This document shows, in pieces, positions 47,166 to 59,222 of a stretch of DNA of 64,000 nucleotides (its first letter is position 1; the number at the start of each line of letters is the position of its first letter). Position numbers and translations under genes: made by a program. The DNA is from Prostheceraeus crozeri (lineage: Eukaryota; Platyhelminthes; Polycladida; Euryleptidae): contig CAJQUW010015614.1 of NCBI GenBank assembly GCA_907163375.1, positions 124,001-188,000 of the forward strand, read 5' to 3'. The notes under the pieces are model-generated. The model ran no database searches, was not told the origin of the DNA, and was given only the letters and a program-made list of their open reading frames with translations.

Positions 47166-49094
47166 TAATTTCTTCTTTCGTCAAGGAGCTAGATAAAATT
47201 TCAATAGGTTTATGACCTTCATTGAACAGACGTCACGAGACAAACTGGAGGTTCAACAATTCACATATCGTAGCATCTGCCTTGAGAAAGGGTCAGGAGC
47301 CGAAGCGTTGGCTGTGTATATATTTTTATTCGTAATTATTTAGTGGCATTAAAATTACTCAAGAGAGAAAACTGATATTTATCGCATTATTGATTCATTA
47401 TGGTCCTCCCGCCATCAGCCATCTCTTATGTAATTTTAACATTGTTTGCCATATTTTGCATTCGTGTTCTCGATTTGAGAAATAAACGTTTTGATATTTT
47501 GATATTTAACAAATCGTCAAATGAATTGTTTCAGTGAATTCATTCGGGCAGCACAAGTAATTGCTGAACAGTAATCTCAGTATATTATATATTACAGGCC
47601 TGGGCCTGTATCCAGTTCTGGTTGACTTTCCTATCCCACGCCTCATGCCGCGTTGTTGAAATGCGATATAATTCCTGCGATCTATTTCGGTAATTGACAC
47701 AGATGGCGATGGAAACATTTTCAAATTCATTTTGATATTCCTATGTTTCTTTCCATGCTCCTTGCAATTCAGACCTCAATGTGATAAATCTACTGCCCGT
47801 TCGGAATCTTCACCTGATTACATTCCTCTACACGGTCAGTTAGCAGCTTAATCAAATGTGAACTGAAATTTCCAACATTCTTGTTCATTATAAATTACCA
47901 GAACTGATTGAGAAAGATACCTATCAATGTTATTTATCTGTCAAGTTAGTGCATTGTATCAGATTCACAGGGGCTCTATTATTTTGGTGCTACCTAACGT
48001 TCAGTTAGATAGAGAATGAAGTTAACTATTTTCTGCTTCGCTGAGTGGCGCTACCATTGAATATGTTTGACAATGTTGGCTATCTATGTCACTCGTGATG
48101 TCGGTAAAGCCGATTAATCATTGTCATACAACCACTGCTAATTCAATGTATGTGAAATGTTTCATAACTAATTTCTTTCTCTTGTCAAAACAGAAGACGC
48201 AATTATTAATGTATTTCAGCTTCAATAAATCAATTATTGAGTTTCATGACGCATGAGTGAATGACATATATTCCATATTACTGTTTAAATTTGTTAGTAG
48301 CATGATAAAGAACAAGTATTCCATAAATTCAATCTAAATTCTTTTATACATCGACTATCTCTGAGTAAATGAGTTTTGAATGAATGTCTTACGAAAGACA
48401 ACTGGCAATAAAAAAACAGAATTTTGTTAATGCATTGGGCCTTGCAATACACATTTTTTTAATTAAGTGGTCTAATTACTTTAGAACAAATTTTTCATAT
48501 CATTTCACATCGTATTGTGCACGAAAATATCTTTATTTCATATTTCTTTTTTATTGTAAAGCTATTGGTGAAGTTGTAATTACGGAGCTCATAATCTCTT
48601 CATTACATTCGATTTTTATGAAAAAATGTGCTTGTCATTCATGTAATACGAAGACCAATTGAACTTTTGACTGTTTTCTAGCACTTGAGAAGTTTAGAGA
48701 TGGATATAAGAAAGTTGATAAGAAAAAGAGAAGGGAATAGATTTTCTTATAAATGATAAAACATGATTGCATCTCTATTATAAGAGACACGCTGGAAACT
48801 ATGAAGAATAGTTAAATGAATACATTGTTTCAGACAGCGGCCCTTTCCTTTGCGTCAAATCGCAATTGAATGGCAAAACAAAAAACCACTTTTGACAGTA
48901 AAATAATATCACGATATGCACACACTATTACAACGTAGAAGACAGATATTCATGAATACTGGACAATAAACGGAATGAAGGAATGAAAGTAATGCTGATA
49001 GAAGGCAGTAGGCCATGTCGAGACACAGCAGAAGCAAATGGGAGACAGTTTAAGAATACAGGAGACTACATGAAGAATAATGCAAAGCTGTGCA
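47166..49094. other. 1.9 kb without a supportable gene
   Basis: Near 47275-47320, CTTGAGAAAGGGTCAGGAGC, CGAAGCGTTGG and TGTATATATTT look like a Penelope-type terminus without a body. Otherwise unremarkable. Confidence 0.4.
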
Positions 49095-49113
49095 AAACAT
49101 AAAATAGATAATT

Positions 49114-49682
49114 GAATAGTTGTAGTTGAACATCTACAAAGAAAAGTAACATCTATTGGAGAAAAGCAAGAAGTCCAGCAGCGTGAGATTGATGAGATGA
49201 AAGAGGCAATGTTTTCCGAGCGGAATACAGAACATGTCTATGTCGAAATGGAAGAGCGGTGTCTACGAATGAACAATTTGATACTTCGTGGCATCCCTGA
49301 AAGAGAAGGTGGAACACTGAAAGATCGAGACGATTGGGACAAGAGACAAATCGCAAACATTTTGAGCCATTTGAACGTCTCTAATGACTGTGTTTCTAAT
49401 GTGAGACGAATCGGAAAAGTCAATGATGATAATATGCGAATTCTGAAGGTATCTATTAACAACTTTTCGAATAAGCAAGACATTCTCCGACGCTCAAGGT
49501 CATTACGTACGTCTCAAGATTTCCGTCAAGTATATGTTAACAACGATCTCACTCGGCGTCAGCAAGAAAAGGACAGAAACTTGAGGCAAGAGCTGAAGGA
49601 AAGGCGTGAGGCCGGAGAGGAGGTGGTAATTTACGGTGGAAGGGTTGTCAGACGATCAGAAATTCGCAAAAATTTTCGGTAA
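49114..49682 (+). pseudogene. LINE 2 ORF1 protein (5'-truncated)
   Basis: Nucleic-acid-binding chaperone that coats LINE RNA. The open frame is continuous from about 49114, with a coiled-coil-like stretch (GEKQEVQQREIDEMKEAM) first. An RRM-like domain follows, opening NNLILRGIPE and containing VSNVRRIGK and MRILKVSINNFS. Then comes a C-terminal domain with YVNNDLTRRQQEKDRNLRQE and a basic end. This order matches L1/CR1-type ORF1p. The N terminus is truncated with the element; the rest is intact to its stop at 49680-49682. Confidence 0.85.
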
Positions 49683-49689
49683 AGGCTTT

Positions 49690-52293
49690 TAAATCGAATT
49701 ACAGCCCTTCCATTTTGTTGTGTAACGTGCGCTCACTTCTCCCTAAACTTGATGACCTTTATCTGACGGTTACAAATTTTCAACCTGGAATTATCATGGT
49801 TACCGAAACGTGGTTAACTGACGGTGTTGAAGATAACGTTCTTGTAATACCTCGGTATCAAATATTTCGCTATGATCGTCAAGTTCGACGGGGAGGTGGT
49901 GTCTGCTTGTGGGTACAGGATGAGATCAAGCCTTCGCATTATTCGCCCATAAATGCATGCCCTTTATCTTGTGAGATACTGTTTATAACATTGAACTGCA
50001 ATTCCAACCATACATTATGCTGTGTTGCCTACATTCCACCTGGTTTGTGCCGTGCTGACCATGATGAGATCAGTAATTTCTTCTTGTGGGAGATTGACTT
50101 TGTTCTATCTGTGCATCCAGACTGGAACGTTATCGTTGGAGGCGACTTCAATGATTTCCCATGTACAGTATTTGAAGTGGACTTGGCCTTATCGAACAAA
50201 GTTTTGGATCCTACCCGCCAAGATGCAATGCTTGACCGCGTTTGGATAAACGACTATCTCTGCAGTGTGTATGATGATTCAGCTGTTGTCGGTCCTCCAA
50301 TCAAAAACTCTGATCATAATACGATATTTTTGAATTCATCGTCTTCCCAGAAGGAGTGCAATCCCGTATGTCGAGTGCCTGTGTATGATTTTCGTGAAAG
50401 CAATGTCAACGACTTCTTGTATCACCTATCGATGATTGATTTTTCGGCGTTGGAGCATTTCACACTGTTGATGAAATGTGCAACTTTTTGTATGATGCAT
50501 TATACCACTGTATCTCTTTCATCCCCGTTGAAATTGTAACTTTCACCAAACGAGACAAACCGTGGATTACCCCAGTATTAAAACTGTTGATCGACAAACG
50601 TTGGGATGCATTTAGACGGCGTAATTGGCCTCTGTATTACCATTATAAAGCTAAAGTTCAAGAAGAAACTGTTTCGGCAAAACGCATATGGGCAAATAAA
50701 CACAGAAAAACAGCTAATGGACTGTGGAAGATTGTCAACGAAGTTCGAGGAAATCGACAATCAACTGATGTTTTTCGCAGTTTGGGTAACGCATACTCAA
50801 CTCTGAATGATCTCATTAATGCCTTCAGTCGTGAATTTGAGTCGAATTTTGTTTGTGGTAGTGACGATCCGCTCGTTCCTCTTCTAGATGATACCTGGAT
50901 ACACGAAATTTCGTCCGAATCTGTTCTCCGTGAGTTTCTTCGTCTGAAAACACAAAAGTCATGTGGACCAGACCAGATTCCTCTTCGTTTGATTGCTGCT
51001 GGAGCTCAATTTTTGTGTGTGCCGCTGTGTTATATATTCAATTGTTCACTGCAGACAAAAAGTTTATCCCCAATGCTTCAAGCAGGCATATGTGCATCCA
51101 ATTCCTAAGAAGACCAAACCAACAATAAAGGATTTCCGCCCTATATCCATATCTTCAGCTTTCGGCAAGGTTTTTGAGAGACTTGTTTTATATCATATGA
51201 AAAGTGAATTGATCAAATGTTATGGTTTGAATCAACACGCTTACAGACCTCATGGTTCAACTACCAGTGCTTTGGTGGCCATTCAGGACCATATATCATC
51301 GTCTCTGGATTGTGGAAGTACTCTTGCAGTTCGAGTGTTATGTTTGGACATATCAAAAGCGTTTGATCATTTGCAGCATAACCGATTGGTGAATTTTTTG
51401 AATTCCATGGGACTTCATCATGGATTTCTCAAGTGGCTGCTGTCTTTCCTGTCATCTCGATCGTATTGTGTGAAGATCAATGGGAGTTGCGGTCCATCAA
51501 TCGTGGTTCCGGCAGCAGGTGTTCCTCAGGGTTCAGTGTTGGGCCCGTATTTATTTGCAGCTTTCATGGGGTCAATCAACTTCAATTGGCCTCTTATTGA
51601 GTGTGTCAAATATGCGGACGATGTGACGATTGTCGAAACTATAGATCACACTACCCAGACTTTTTTGTGCATGTCAGATATAGAAGCTGTGTTCTCGAGA
51701 GCAGGACTTTCTTTGAACCTACACAAATGTAAAGAAATGATTCTACGTCGTTCTATTTTATATTCTGCTCCTGTTTCTGTTGACTTCGAAAGAGTTGACA
51801 TTCTCCGTATTCTTGGCTTCTCTCTCACAACGGCTCTTGGTTGGGAGGTGCAAATCAAGACGTTTTGAAGAGGGCCTCTCGTAGATTGTACATTATTCGT
51901 TGCTTACGAGATTCTTTACGTAAAAATGATCTAATATCTGTTTATCATGCTATTATTACAGTTTTGTTTATTTATGCGTCGCCAGTATATGGAAATTTGT
52001 CGGTTGGTTTGCTGAAAAAATTAAACCGATTTCAAAAGAGAGCGCATCGTTTGATTTGTGATCAAAATTGTTCATGTAATAAGTTTGAAGATCTATCTTG
52101 TAAGTTTTTACACTGTGGCTTGAATTTTTTGCATAACTGCGAGAACCCATGTCACCCACTCCATGCCTTCGTGCCGGGCCGTCTAAGATACACCAAGCAT
52201 TTTCGACTTCCGGCATCTCATACTACGAGACGCTTGAATTCCTTTTTTCCTTGGATTTGTGCTAAATCAAATGAACTCATGTGTAAATATTGA
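49690..52293 (+). pseudogene. LINE 2 ORF2: APE endonuclease + reverse transcriptase
   Basis: Endonuclease motifs: CNVRSLLPKLDDL (Asn), VTETWLTD (Glu), RRGGGVCLWV, GGDFND (Asp, Asn) and SDHNTIF (Asp, His). The RT follows: KSCGPDQIPLRLI, FRPISISSAFGKVFERLV, LCLDISKAFDHL (motif A), GVPQGSVLGPYLF (motif B), YADDVTIV (motif C), then LRILGFSLTTALGWE and a basic tail. The reading frame changes near 50480-50540, 50993-51108 and 51841-51868, i.e. three frameshifts. No initiating ATG is seen close to the ORF1 stop. Nicking and target-primed reverse transcription would need all these parts in one chain. Confidence 0.92.
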
Positions 52294-52412
52294 CATTTCA
52301 CTGACTTTTTTTTCGGTTTGTATAATGTATAGCGCTCACGTACTTTTGATTTTCTTTAATGTATAAACTGATTTTCATTGCTTCAAATATATACACCTCT
52401 CTCTCTCTCTCT

Positions 52413-54696
52413 CAATCAGCATTAAGAGTGGCTCTCTAAAGTAAAGATGTTGCTTTTTCCTATAAATCTGTAAACGAATGTTCCTCGATCGATGTCTCCT
52501 CGTAAATTTTGAAAGCAATGTTGGACAAATATGACAAAACTTTTGACAAAGGACAAAGACAATCCGAATGGCAACGACAGAATATGTATTCAGAATGCTT
52601 ATTTATTAGGATTCAGCTGCATGCCAGTACTACGTATTTCAATTTATCTCAGTTTTTGGAAAAATGGCTTTTTTCATTCTTTTTCATAAATTTTTATAAT
52701 TAATTTGACAAGACAGAATCAAGCAGACGTATAGAATCAAAATTTTGGAGTACTAATTATCTTAGTTTAAAACATCATTTAGGCCTCCGCATGCCAATGC
52801 GGATTATAAGCATTCTTACAGGCGACTTTGTCAATTGGCAGAATCAAATCCTTACCACTACACACCAGTTGTCATAGCAATTTATTAGTTATTTACGCAA
52901 TAAGTGTAAAGTAATCATCTTTCTTGCATTTTTGAAATCAACATATCTAAGCAAAGCTTTTGTCAATGAAGCATTAAAAGTAATTCATATTTGAAACTAT
53001 AGAATTGTTTAAATCGGTTTATTAAACATTCTATTTCAATATTATCAAAGCTTGTAATAATGCAATGGGAAACTAACAGGCAGAGCTGAAGCAGTTGCGC
53101 ATTCAAATTCGAAAAAGCTTACCCTTTAATTATTTTCAAAATTAAAGTTTTTTTGAAAAATAAAAATTTTCTTCAAATGCGATTTGCGGGAATTCTAAGG
53201 ATTGTACGAAGTCAAGAGAGATGCCATTAGAAGCGAATTGATCTCCTCTTTCTTTTGGTTACAAATTTTTGCCGCTGCGCAATGTTGACCCAAAAGATGT
53301 GGGTCAAAATGTCCGCAAGAGATTACAATATGCATGAAAGGGTTAATCACGGAATCAGACAAAGGGAAATTTGGCAAGAATCGGTCTTCTCAGCATGCTC
53401 CATTATCAAAGCATATTACAACTATCTAATGTAATAGTTATAATCATTGTGATTGCAAAATCAAATAGTATTATATAGGTTTGATAGTGTGTCCATAAAG
53501 CATTTCTGAACGTTTTATCAAGACAGATTTTAAAACCGGTATAAAGCAGAATTTAAATAAAACAACAGCGGAATTAGCGTCTGAGAGCGACGGAATCTCC
53601 TTGAAATTGGTCTCCACCAGAGCTGGTGTTTCTGTGAGTCTGTGAGTCTCACGACTGTTATCAGATAGAGGAGACTACGTTGAATGTCAGTTCGGAAATT
53701 CACATTATCAAAGAAAGTGAAGGGTGAAATCGCGAAATTAATTCCGGAGATGGCCAATGGTTCAAGCAAAGTAATATTTAACTGAAAGTTTTGGCAAATA
53801 AAATTATTTTTTCTTGACAGAGCTGAATACGAATGTCTCGAGTTTATTTAGGATGAAATTGAGGGATCATACTGCGAAACGGATATATTTGGCAAATCCA
53901 CAACAGAATACAGTGATTTTGTGAAACGGTTTTGATATTTTATCGGCTCAAAGTTGAGATGGGTTATTTAAAAGTGACCAACAACTTGTTTGCTTCTAGA
54001 CTTTCATCAAACAGAGGAATGTATCTTGACCCACCGACTTGTCAATAGCTTTTAATCAACCATTCTTCGCTATTTCTGAAGCATATGTTAAAATGCATGT
54101 AATTTCGAAAACTGATGTCAATGGCAAATTAGAACCTCGTCAATTGATTGCTTTATTATTGTTCAGACCTACAGAACTTTGAAAGAACTCATCCACAGGT
54201 ATTGCGATTATAATGTAAATATATAACATTCTTGATGCATGAGCTGATTGACAACATCAGAGACTGTGAATGTGAACATGTGGCATGCTAATACTAGTTT
54301 TTTCCACTTTATGTGATGCATCTCACAATTGCTGAATTATTTAATTTGGCCTACTGTGAAGCTGATGGTCTCTGCTGTGAAGACAAAGATGTATTATTTA
54401 TGTACTCGTACATTGTACAAGTTCTGTATATTACATTAGTTAGTACAACTGTATACCTGAGTGAATGTGTATATACTTTAGTACTCGGAACAGCTTTCTC
54501 TTCTGGTTGAAATGCTACGGGATTTAGTAAATTAGTGAATTATGAATTTGATGGGATTTAGTGGGATCTCCATTGCTGGACGGCAAACATAAAATATCAT
54601 TGAATTCTAATGTTAAAAGTAATGGGAAAACAATTTCTAGGCTAGATAAAATCTCATTGCTGGACGCTCATGTCTACAACAATGAATGGTTACAGT
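52413..54696. other. 2.3 kb without a supportable gene
   Basis: AT-rich with short frames. A small palindrome, GAGTCTGTGAGTCTCACGAC, is near 53636-53656. Nothing else is recognised. Confidence 0.45.
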
Positions 54697-55041
54697 CCGA
54701 TTTAAAGAAGGCCACAACGATAATGTGAGGTACATCCCCATGATAATAGGTTTTCTATGAAGCTGGAAGGGCAAGATAATGTAGAAATCCGAGGCAGTGA
54801 AGCGGATAATGCTTTATGCGTTTTTCTTGCCCGTTTTCTTGTCCTCTGAATCTTTGGCAAATACTCAATAACCAATGTGATAACGACAATATTTCTATCA
54901 GGGATGCCGGATACTCCGACGCCGACTCCGTGTGGCAAGTATATAAGCTTAGCTTTTTGAAAAATTAACTGGCAACCTACATCATAGATCATTATAGGCT
55001 CATCTGAATCGATATTTAGTGATCATTGCATCAATTATCAA

Positions 55042-55197
55042 TCATTTTCGATGAAAGTTTATCAAATGTCGCTTTAAGTTGGATGCATGCGACTCGGCTC
55101 CTCCCATCTTGTTGATGTGTGCTTCACACGGTTTTTCTCATGTCTCTACCAGGCATGAATATCCCCCATCCTTCTTCAAAAAATGTGAGTACACTTT
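55042..55197 (-). pseudogene. BED zinc-finger fragment of a hAT transposase
   Basis: Read on the minus strand: KVYSHFLKKDGGYSCLVET, an in-frame stop, EKPCEAHINKMGGAESHA, SNLKRHLINFHRK, then the final stop. V..HF.K.....C and SNLKRHL...H are the two halves of a BED finger. It preserves more of the domain than the 33477-33593 copy but is still broken. Confidence 0.72.
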
Positions 55198-55272
55198 CGA
55201 TTTTAATATGCGCTTTGGAGGAGCCATCACACACGATTAACGTGAGGGTGAGGCAATGTTCTCAAACAAACT

Positions 55273-55476
55273 ATGCTGTCGATATCACTTGGAGATGACT
55301 TCTGCCATCACTCGCATTCCTTTTAAACCGTCAGTGCGGCCTAGTGAAGAAGGTGAGAGCTCTTCTCCACCTCAGACTTCGGTTCGATTCCTAGGTCAGG
55401 CGAGTGCGGTCGGGGAATCAAGGGTGTTGATGTCTTGTGTTGACTTAATAGCTGTCATTCTCTGTAGATGTTCATT
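55273..55476 (+). mobile_element. SINE B, 204 bp, with 9 bp target duplication
   Basis: Begins ATGCTGTCGATATCACTTGG, carries the B-box GGTTCGATTCC, and is flanked by AAACAAACT on both sides (55264-55272 and 55477-55485). The homologous place in the 33 kb hAT copy is uninterrupted, so the ends are certain. It has no poly-A tail; its 3' end presumably copies that of a partner LINE. Confidence 0.88.
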
Positions 55477-56039
55477 AAACAAACTAGTATTTCACTTTTG
55501 TCTTTGATGTGACCTTTGATGCGTAGGTGTGATCGAGGCTAGGAAGGCTTGTCTTCTCTACTAAATCACCGAGTGAAAAGACAATCCTTTTTTCACTATC
55601 ACGGTTCATTCCCTAAAGTATTACAAGCTTTGCATGCAGCAGCGTCTCTGCACTTTTGATTGACGGAGAAAGTTGACAGTGACAGCTATATGCACGAGGA
55701 CAAATAATTTGTATTATGTTTCTAGTCTGGTTATAGCCGCAGTCCGGAGTCCTATCATTTGATAGGACTCCGACTCCAGCAAAAATGATAGGACTCCGGG
55801 ACTCCGACTCCGCATCCCTGATTTCTATGCCCTCTCAGAAAGGAAAGAGAAAGAATATTGTCCTCAGCTATTTTTCATTCCATGGCGGTTTATCTTCACA
55901 GATTTAGAAGATAACATTGTAAAATTAACATGGATATTTGTGGGCAGTAATGCAGGACATTTGAGGACGCGTATTTTTCAAAACTCTGAAAACTAGTATG
56001 ATCATCTATCTCTAATAAAGATAAAATTCCTAAAGAGCT

Positions 56040-56376
56040 TTCCTCTTTTACAGTTTACAAATACTCATGTTAACATTGTAATAAATGCTACATTGCGGAA
56101 ACTAAGAGGCATTTCATTACTAGAATAAATGAACAGAAAAAAGAATAAAAACTAGAACTAGAATAAAAAAGGCAGTCCGTCATCTGAAACTAACATGCAT
56201 TACACTTTCCTGACGTGTATCATGACTTTCCAGATCATGTATCATGCCAAACCGTGGCTAACCAAACTGGCTGAGGACTTATTCATCAAAGAATTCAACT
56301 CCGACGACCCATTGAATGTCCAGACCCGAACTACGCAATTGCCTTTGTGGTGTATAAAAATGTTGTAAATTTATTG

Positions 56377-56409
<33 letters not shown>

Positions 56410-56480
56410 GTACACTAATGAAGGGTGGTGAATCCACCTGAAGCATGTATGGCTGTTTCCACGAGAGTTGTTCTTCCTTG
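56040..56480 (+). pseudogene. Penelope-like GIY-YIG remnant
   Basis: The frame CNKCYIAETKRHFITRINEQ matches the GIY-YIG endonuclease core (C..CYIGETKR.F..R..E). Later pieces, LFIKEFNSDDPLNVQ and similar text, recall its C-terminal block. A (CT)n run at about 56379-56405 and GAAGGGTGGTGAATCCACCT follow. It is much decayed and the element boundaries are not defined. Confidence 0.5.
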
Positions 56481-56764
56481 AAATATGAATCTCGGCGCTA
56501 TTGCTTTTCTATCACAAAAATGTCGCTTAACTAATTGCAATGATATCTTATCTGTCCAATTTTTTTAAATTGAATGCAATGTCTATGAAATTGGACAGCA
56601 ATGATACAACACAGTAACAATTATAATATCTGTATCGATGCATGTGAACTACATTTTAAAAATCTCAGTTAGCGTCTATCTCCATGTGCATTCATAGCAT
56701 TCCTGCACAGTCCATTTCAATTGCACACAATATTATTACAATAGATATTTTCGTGCAACAATAG

Positions 56765-57090
56765 AGGACATTTTCAGGCACTTACACGCCGTCAAATGTC
56801 CCGCATTACTAGCCTCAAAACTCCATATTAACGTAATCTTCTAAATCTGTGAAGATAAAATGGCTCGCATGATAATTCCTTTCTGGGAGGGCAAGATAAA
56901 TTTTCATAGAAATAGTCGCATTATCACATCGGTTATTGCACGTTTGCCATGGATTTAGAAGACAAGAGGACAAGAAAACGGGCAAGAAAATATTATGAAG
57001 CATCATCGGATTCGCTGCCTCAGATTTCTACATTATCTTGCCTTTTTGGCTTCATAGAAAACCTTTTATCATGGGGACGTCTATTCCTGA
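56765..57090 (+). repeat. Repeat X, copy 2
   Basis: Uninterrupted copy of repeat X, inverted relative to copy 1 about 0.8 kb away. GGGCAAGATAAATTTTCATA near its middle and TTTCTACATTATCTTGCC farther on are partly complementary, which suggests TIR ends of a MITE nested in the repeat. The frame MDLEDKRTRKRARKYYEASS is conserved with copy 1. Confidence 0.7.
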
Positions 57091-57505
57091 TATCTATTGA
57101 GAAATCTGAGTTTCACAGTTGTTATTATCATGATTTAAATCTCAAAACAAATTGCTCATTTATCTGCACGAAATCAAGGACGTCGAATTTAGAGAAAATC
57201 TTTTGACAACTAAAGTCGAGAAGAAATCTGAGCTTTAATGTGGTTTTTATCAATAAACTTCGCCAAGTGACAATAGATCGGCAACATACGAGGGTTGTGA
57301 TATCTAGAATGCACTAGATATGAAGACTATGTCAATTTTCAATGCAGGAATCGAAATGTGAATTTTTGAATGAGCGAATGTAATTTTTCTCTAAAAGCAG
57401 CCGTGATATATATCGTAGCTTGAAATGAAACTTCAAATCATTTCAATTTAACTAATTTTATATAATTCGTGGTGCCTGTTGTTCATGTACAAGTCCACAA
57501 CAGTA
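57091..57505. other. No recognised feature
   Basis: No gene, tandem repeat or inverted repeat was noticed. Confidence 0.4.
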
Positions 57506-57951
57506 GGTGACATGCCACGCTCAATTACGCGTAATTCACGCGTAAACTACGTGTAATTACACATGACCCTAAACATCCGTGGCTATGCGTGACATTGCTG
57601 CAGCATCCGTCGACAGTCCTGTTATATAGACTTTGCGTCTCATGTGTCTGCATGTATCAAAGGCTAAACAATGTGATAGGACCTCAATTTCATGCTCAAG
57701 GAAGACAGAACATGCTTAGCGGTTCATCCGTGGTTCAAGCGGCAATGCACACAACCATAGACGACGAGTAAACTATAAACACTCGCCCGCGCGTATTCAT
57801 AAACATTCTCCATGTTTTAACAGCTTCAGATCAAGTGATTTCTGACTCTTAGTGCAGCGCGTATGTACGAGCGTAGAAGAATAGAATGTCTTTAACCACG
57901 GATGTTTGGGGTGTTCCGTAATTACGCGTGAATTACGCGTGGCATGTCACC
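57506..57951. mobile_element. TIR element, 446 bp, TA-flanked
   Basis: The termini GGTGACATGCCACG and its complement CGTGGCATGTCACC are flanked by TA on both sides (57504-57505 and 57952-57953). The inverted arms extend about 75 bp with reiterated ACGCGTAATT and CAAACATCCGTGG. TA duplication suggests a Tc1/mariner-type MITE. No protein. Confidence 0.82.
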
Positions 57952-57953
57952 TA

Positions 57954-58736
57954 GTGAAGTGTCTCTAAAGGCCTCGGTTTCTGGCATGCCTATATCTTTA
58001 CCCCTTACCTTTTTCAGAGTGAAGAGAGGCTTGTAACCACTGGTAGTCCCAAAATCAAATGAATGGTCCTTCATCGAGACGTTGAGATCCCTCGTCGAAT
58101 TTTTCAAAACCTTGTTAACACGTTAAATGTCCACATAGACAACCGACACTCCACACTTGATATCTATATCGTATAAGAGACGAGAAGTGCACCCTGTAAC
58201 CATTGGCATCGAAGAGAAGACTGCTGTGCAGTTACTTTTTGCGATGTCTTGCAAGTGGACAGCATAAATCGCGCTACAGATGGAGTATAAAGCCGCTCTA
58301 TTTAGCGCAATGACTGGCGGTGGGGCAAATCATAACTGTGTGGTGAATTAAGGTCTTAATCCTGCCCTGCCACAGCTTAATGCCAGACAGACAGTTGTAT
58401 AGATGGCCAGGATTTTTCTAAGTCGATCTCCGAGCACCGAATTACAACCTCATCGAAGATGTTGAAGTGTTGGCCGACCAGTTATCGCCGATAAAACTAA
58501 AAAGTCACGGTAACAGACGAGTTGGACCTTTAACCTTGCTGATTAACTGATAGAGAATCATCGGCGCTGATGAGCAGACTGATAATTCGGTTTGTGATTG
58601 GTGATTTTCCTGTGTGATGTTGTTTTGACAGGAAAGGAGGTGCTCACAGTAAGATCACTCTCTGTTTATCACAAGTCATCGGCAAGAAGGAAATGATAAT
58701 GATAGGATTGAGCTGGGAGGTTGCCGACGAATGAAC
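57954..58736. other. No gene called
   Basis: Unique-looking sequence with one 61-codon minus-strand frame and no motif. Confidence 0.4.
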
Positions 58737-58877
58737 TCAATGCCTGCGTAGAGACATGATCTGGTACGATAGAGAACTGCATTTCAATAATTTAGAAGGA
58801 TGATTTGTTTCAGCGCGTTGCTGAGCACACGAGCCGAAGACGAATGTGGATATCACTGCAATTACAAATAAAGACAT
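58737..58877 (-). CDS. Putative secreted small peptide, 46 aa
   Basis: Starts MSLFVIAVISTFVFGSCAQQ (A at -3 of the ATG), a clean signal peptide with a likely cut after SCA, then RAETNHPSKLLKCSSLSYQI and a short end. It could be the first exon of a secreted precursor. No family is recognised; chance is not excluded. Confidence 0.22.
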   Translation of the reverse strand: MSLFVIAVISTFVFGSCAQQRAETNHPSKLLKCSSLSYQIMSLRRH

Positions 58878-59003
58878 TGTCACTGTCTTTGATTGGAAAT
58901 AAGTATAAAAAATGTCATCTGACTTGAACAATTTTAGCACAAAACCTCCTTGGCAGCCGTAGACTCTGCGCTTCGCCCTACATGAGTTACAAAGGTGAAA
59001 CAC

Positions 59004-59222
59004 AGCGTGAACGGCAGTGCCAGCGAGGTTCTATGCTTAAATTGTTCAAGTCTGAGGACATCTTTCCATTCTATGCCCAGGGGAGCTGGCAAACTGCTAT
59101 TATTATGTAAATGATACCTTTAGGATGTCTTTGTCATGGTAATTAAAGAGCATGATGCGGACCAGACAGCAAAAATAAGCGAACAGTCTTACTTCTGTGA
59201 TAATAGTTATTTACTCAACTAG
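59004..59222. other. No recognised feature
   Basis: Short spacer between the peptide candidate and repeat R2. Confidence 0.4.

Larger units (their letters stand above)
49095..52412 (+). mobile_element. LINE 2: ORF1 + APE/RT LINE, near full coding length
   Basis: ORF1, then endonuclease and reverse transcriptase, then a 3' region that ends near a short (CT)n at 52396-52412. The ORF1 start and 5' UTR are missing. ORF2 is interrupted by three frameshifts but every catalytic motif can be read, so it is a recent but dead copy. It belongs to the same broad CR1/Jockey-type group as LINE 1. Confidence 0.9.
54899..55820 (-). mobile_element. hAT element H1, 922 bp copy with a SINE inside
   Basis: The ends CAGGGATGC and GCATCCCTG are flanked by a perfect 8 bp duplication ATTTCTAT (54891-54898 and 55821-55828). 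It runs opposite to the 33031-33753 copy. The extra length is due mainly to the 204 bp SINE at 55273-55476. Confidence 0.92.
54697..55975 (-). repeat. Repeat X, copy 1 (split by a hAT element)
   Basis: The outer parts (54697-54898 and 55821-55975) match the reverse complement of 56765-57090. Shared frames include RTRKRARK, SLP.ISTLSC and FIENLLSWG, so it may derive from a coding transposon. The hAT element H1 at 54899-55820 is inserted in its middle. Confidence 0.75.
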
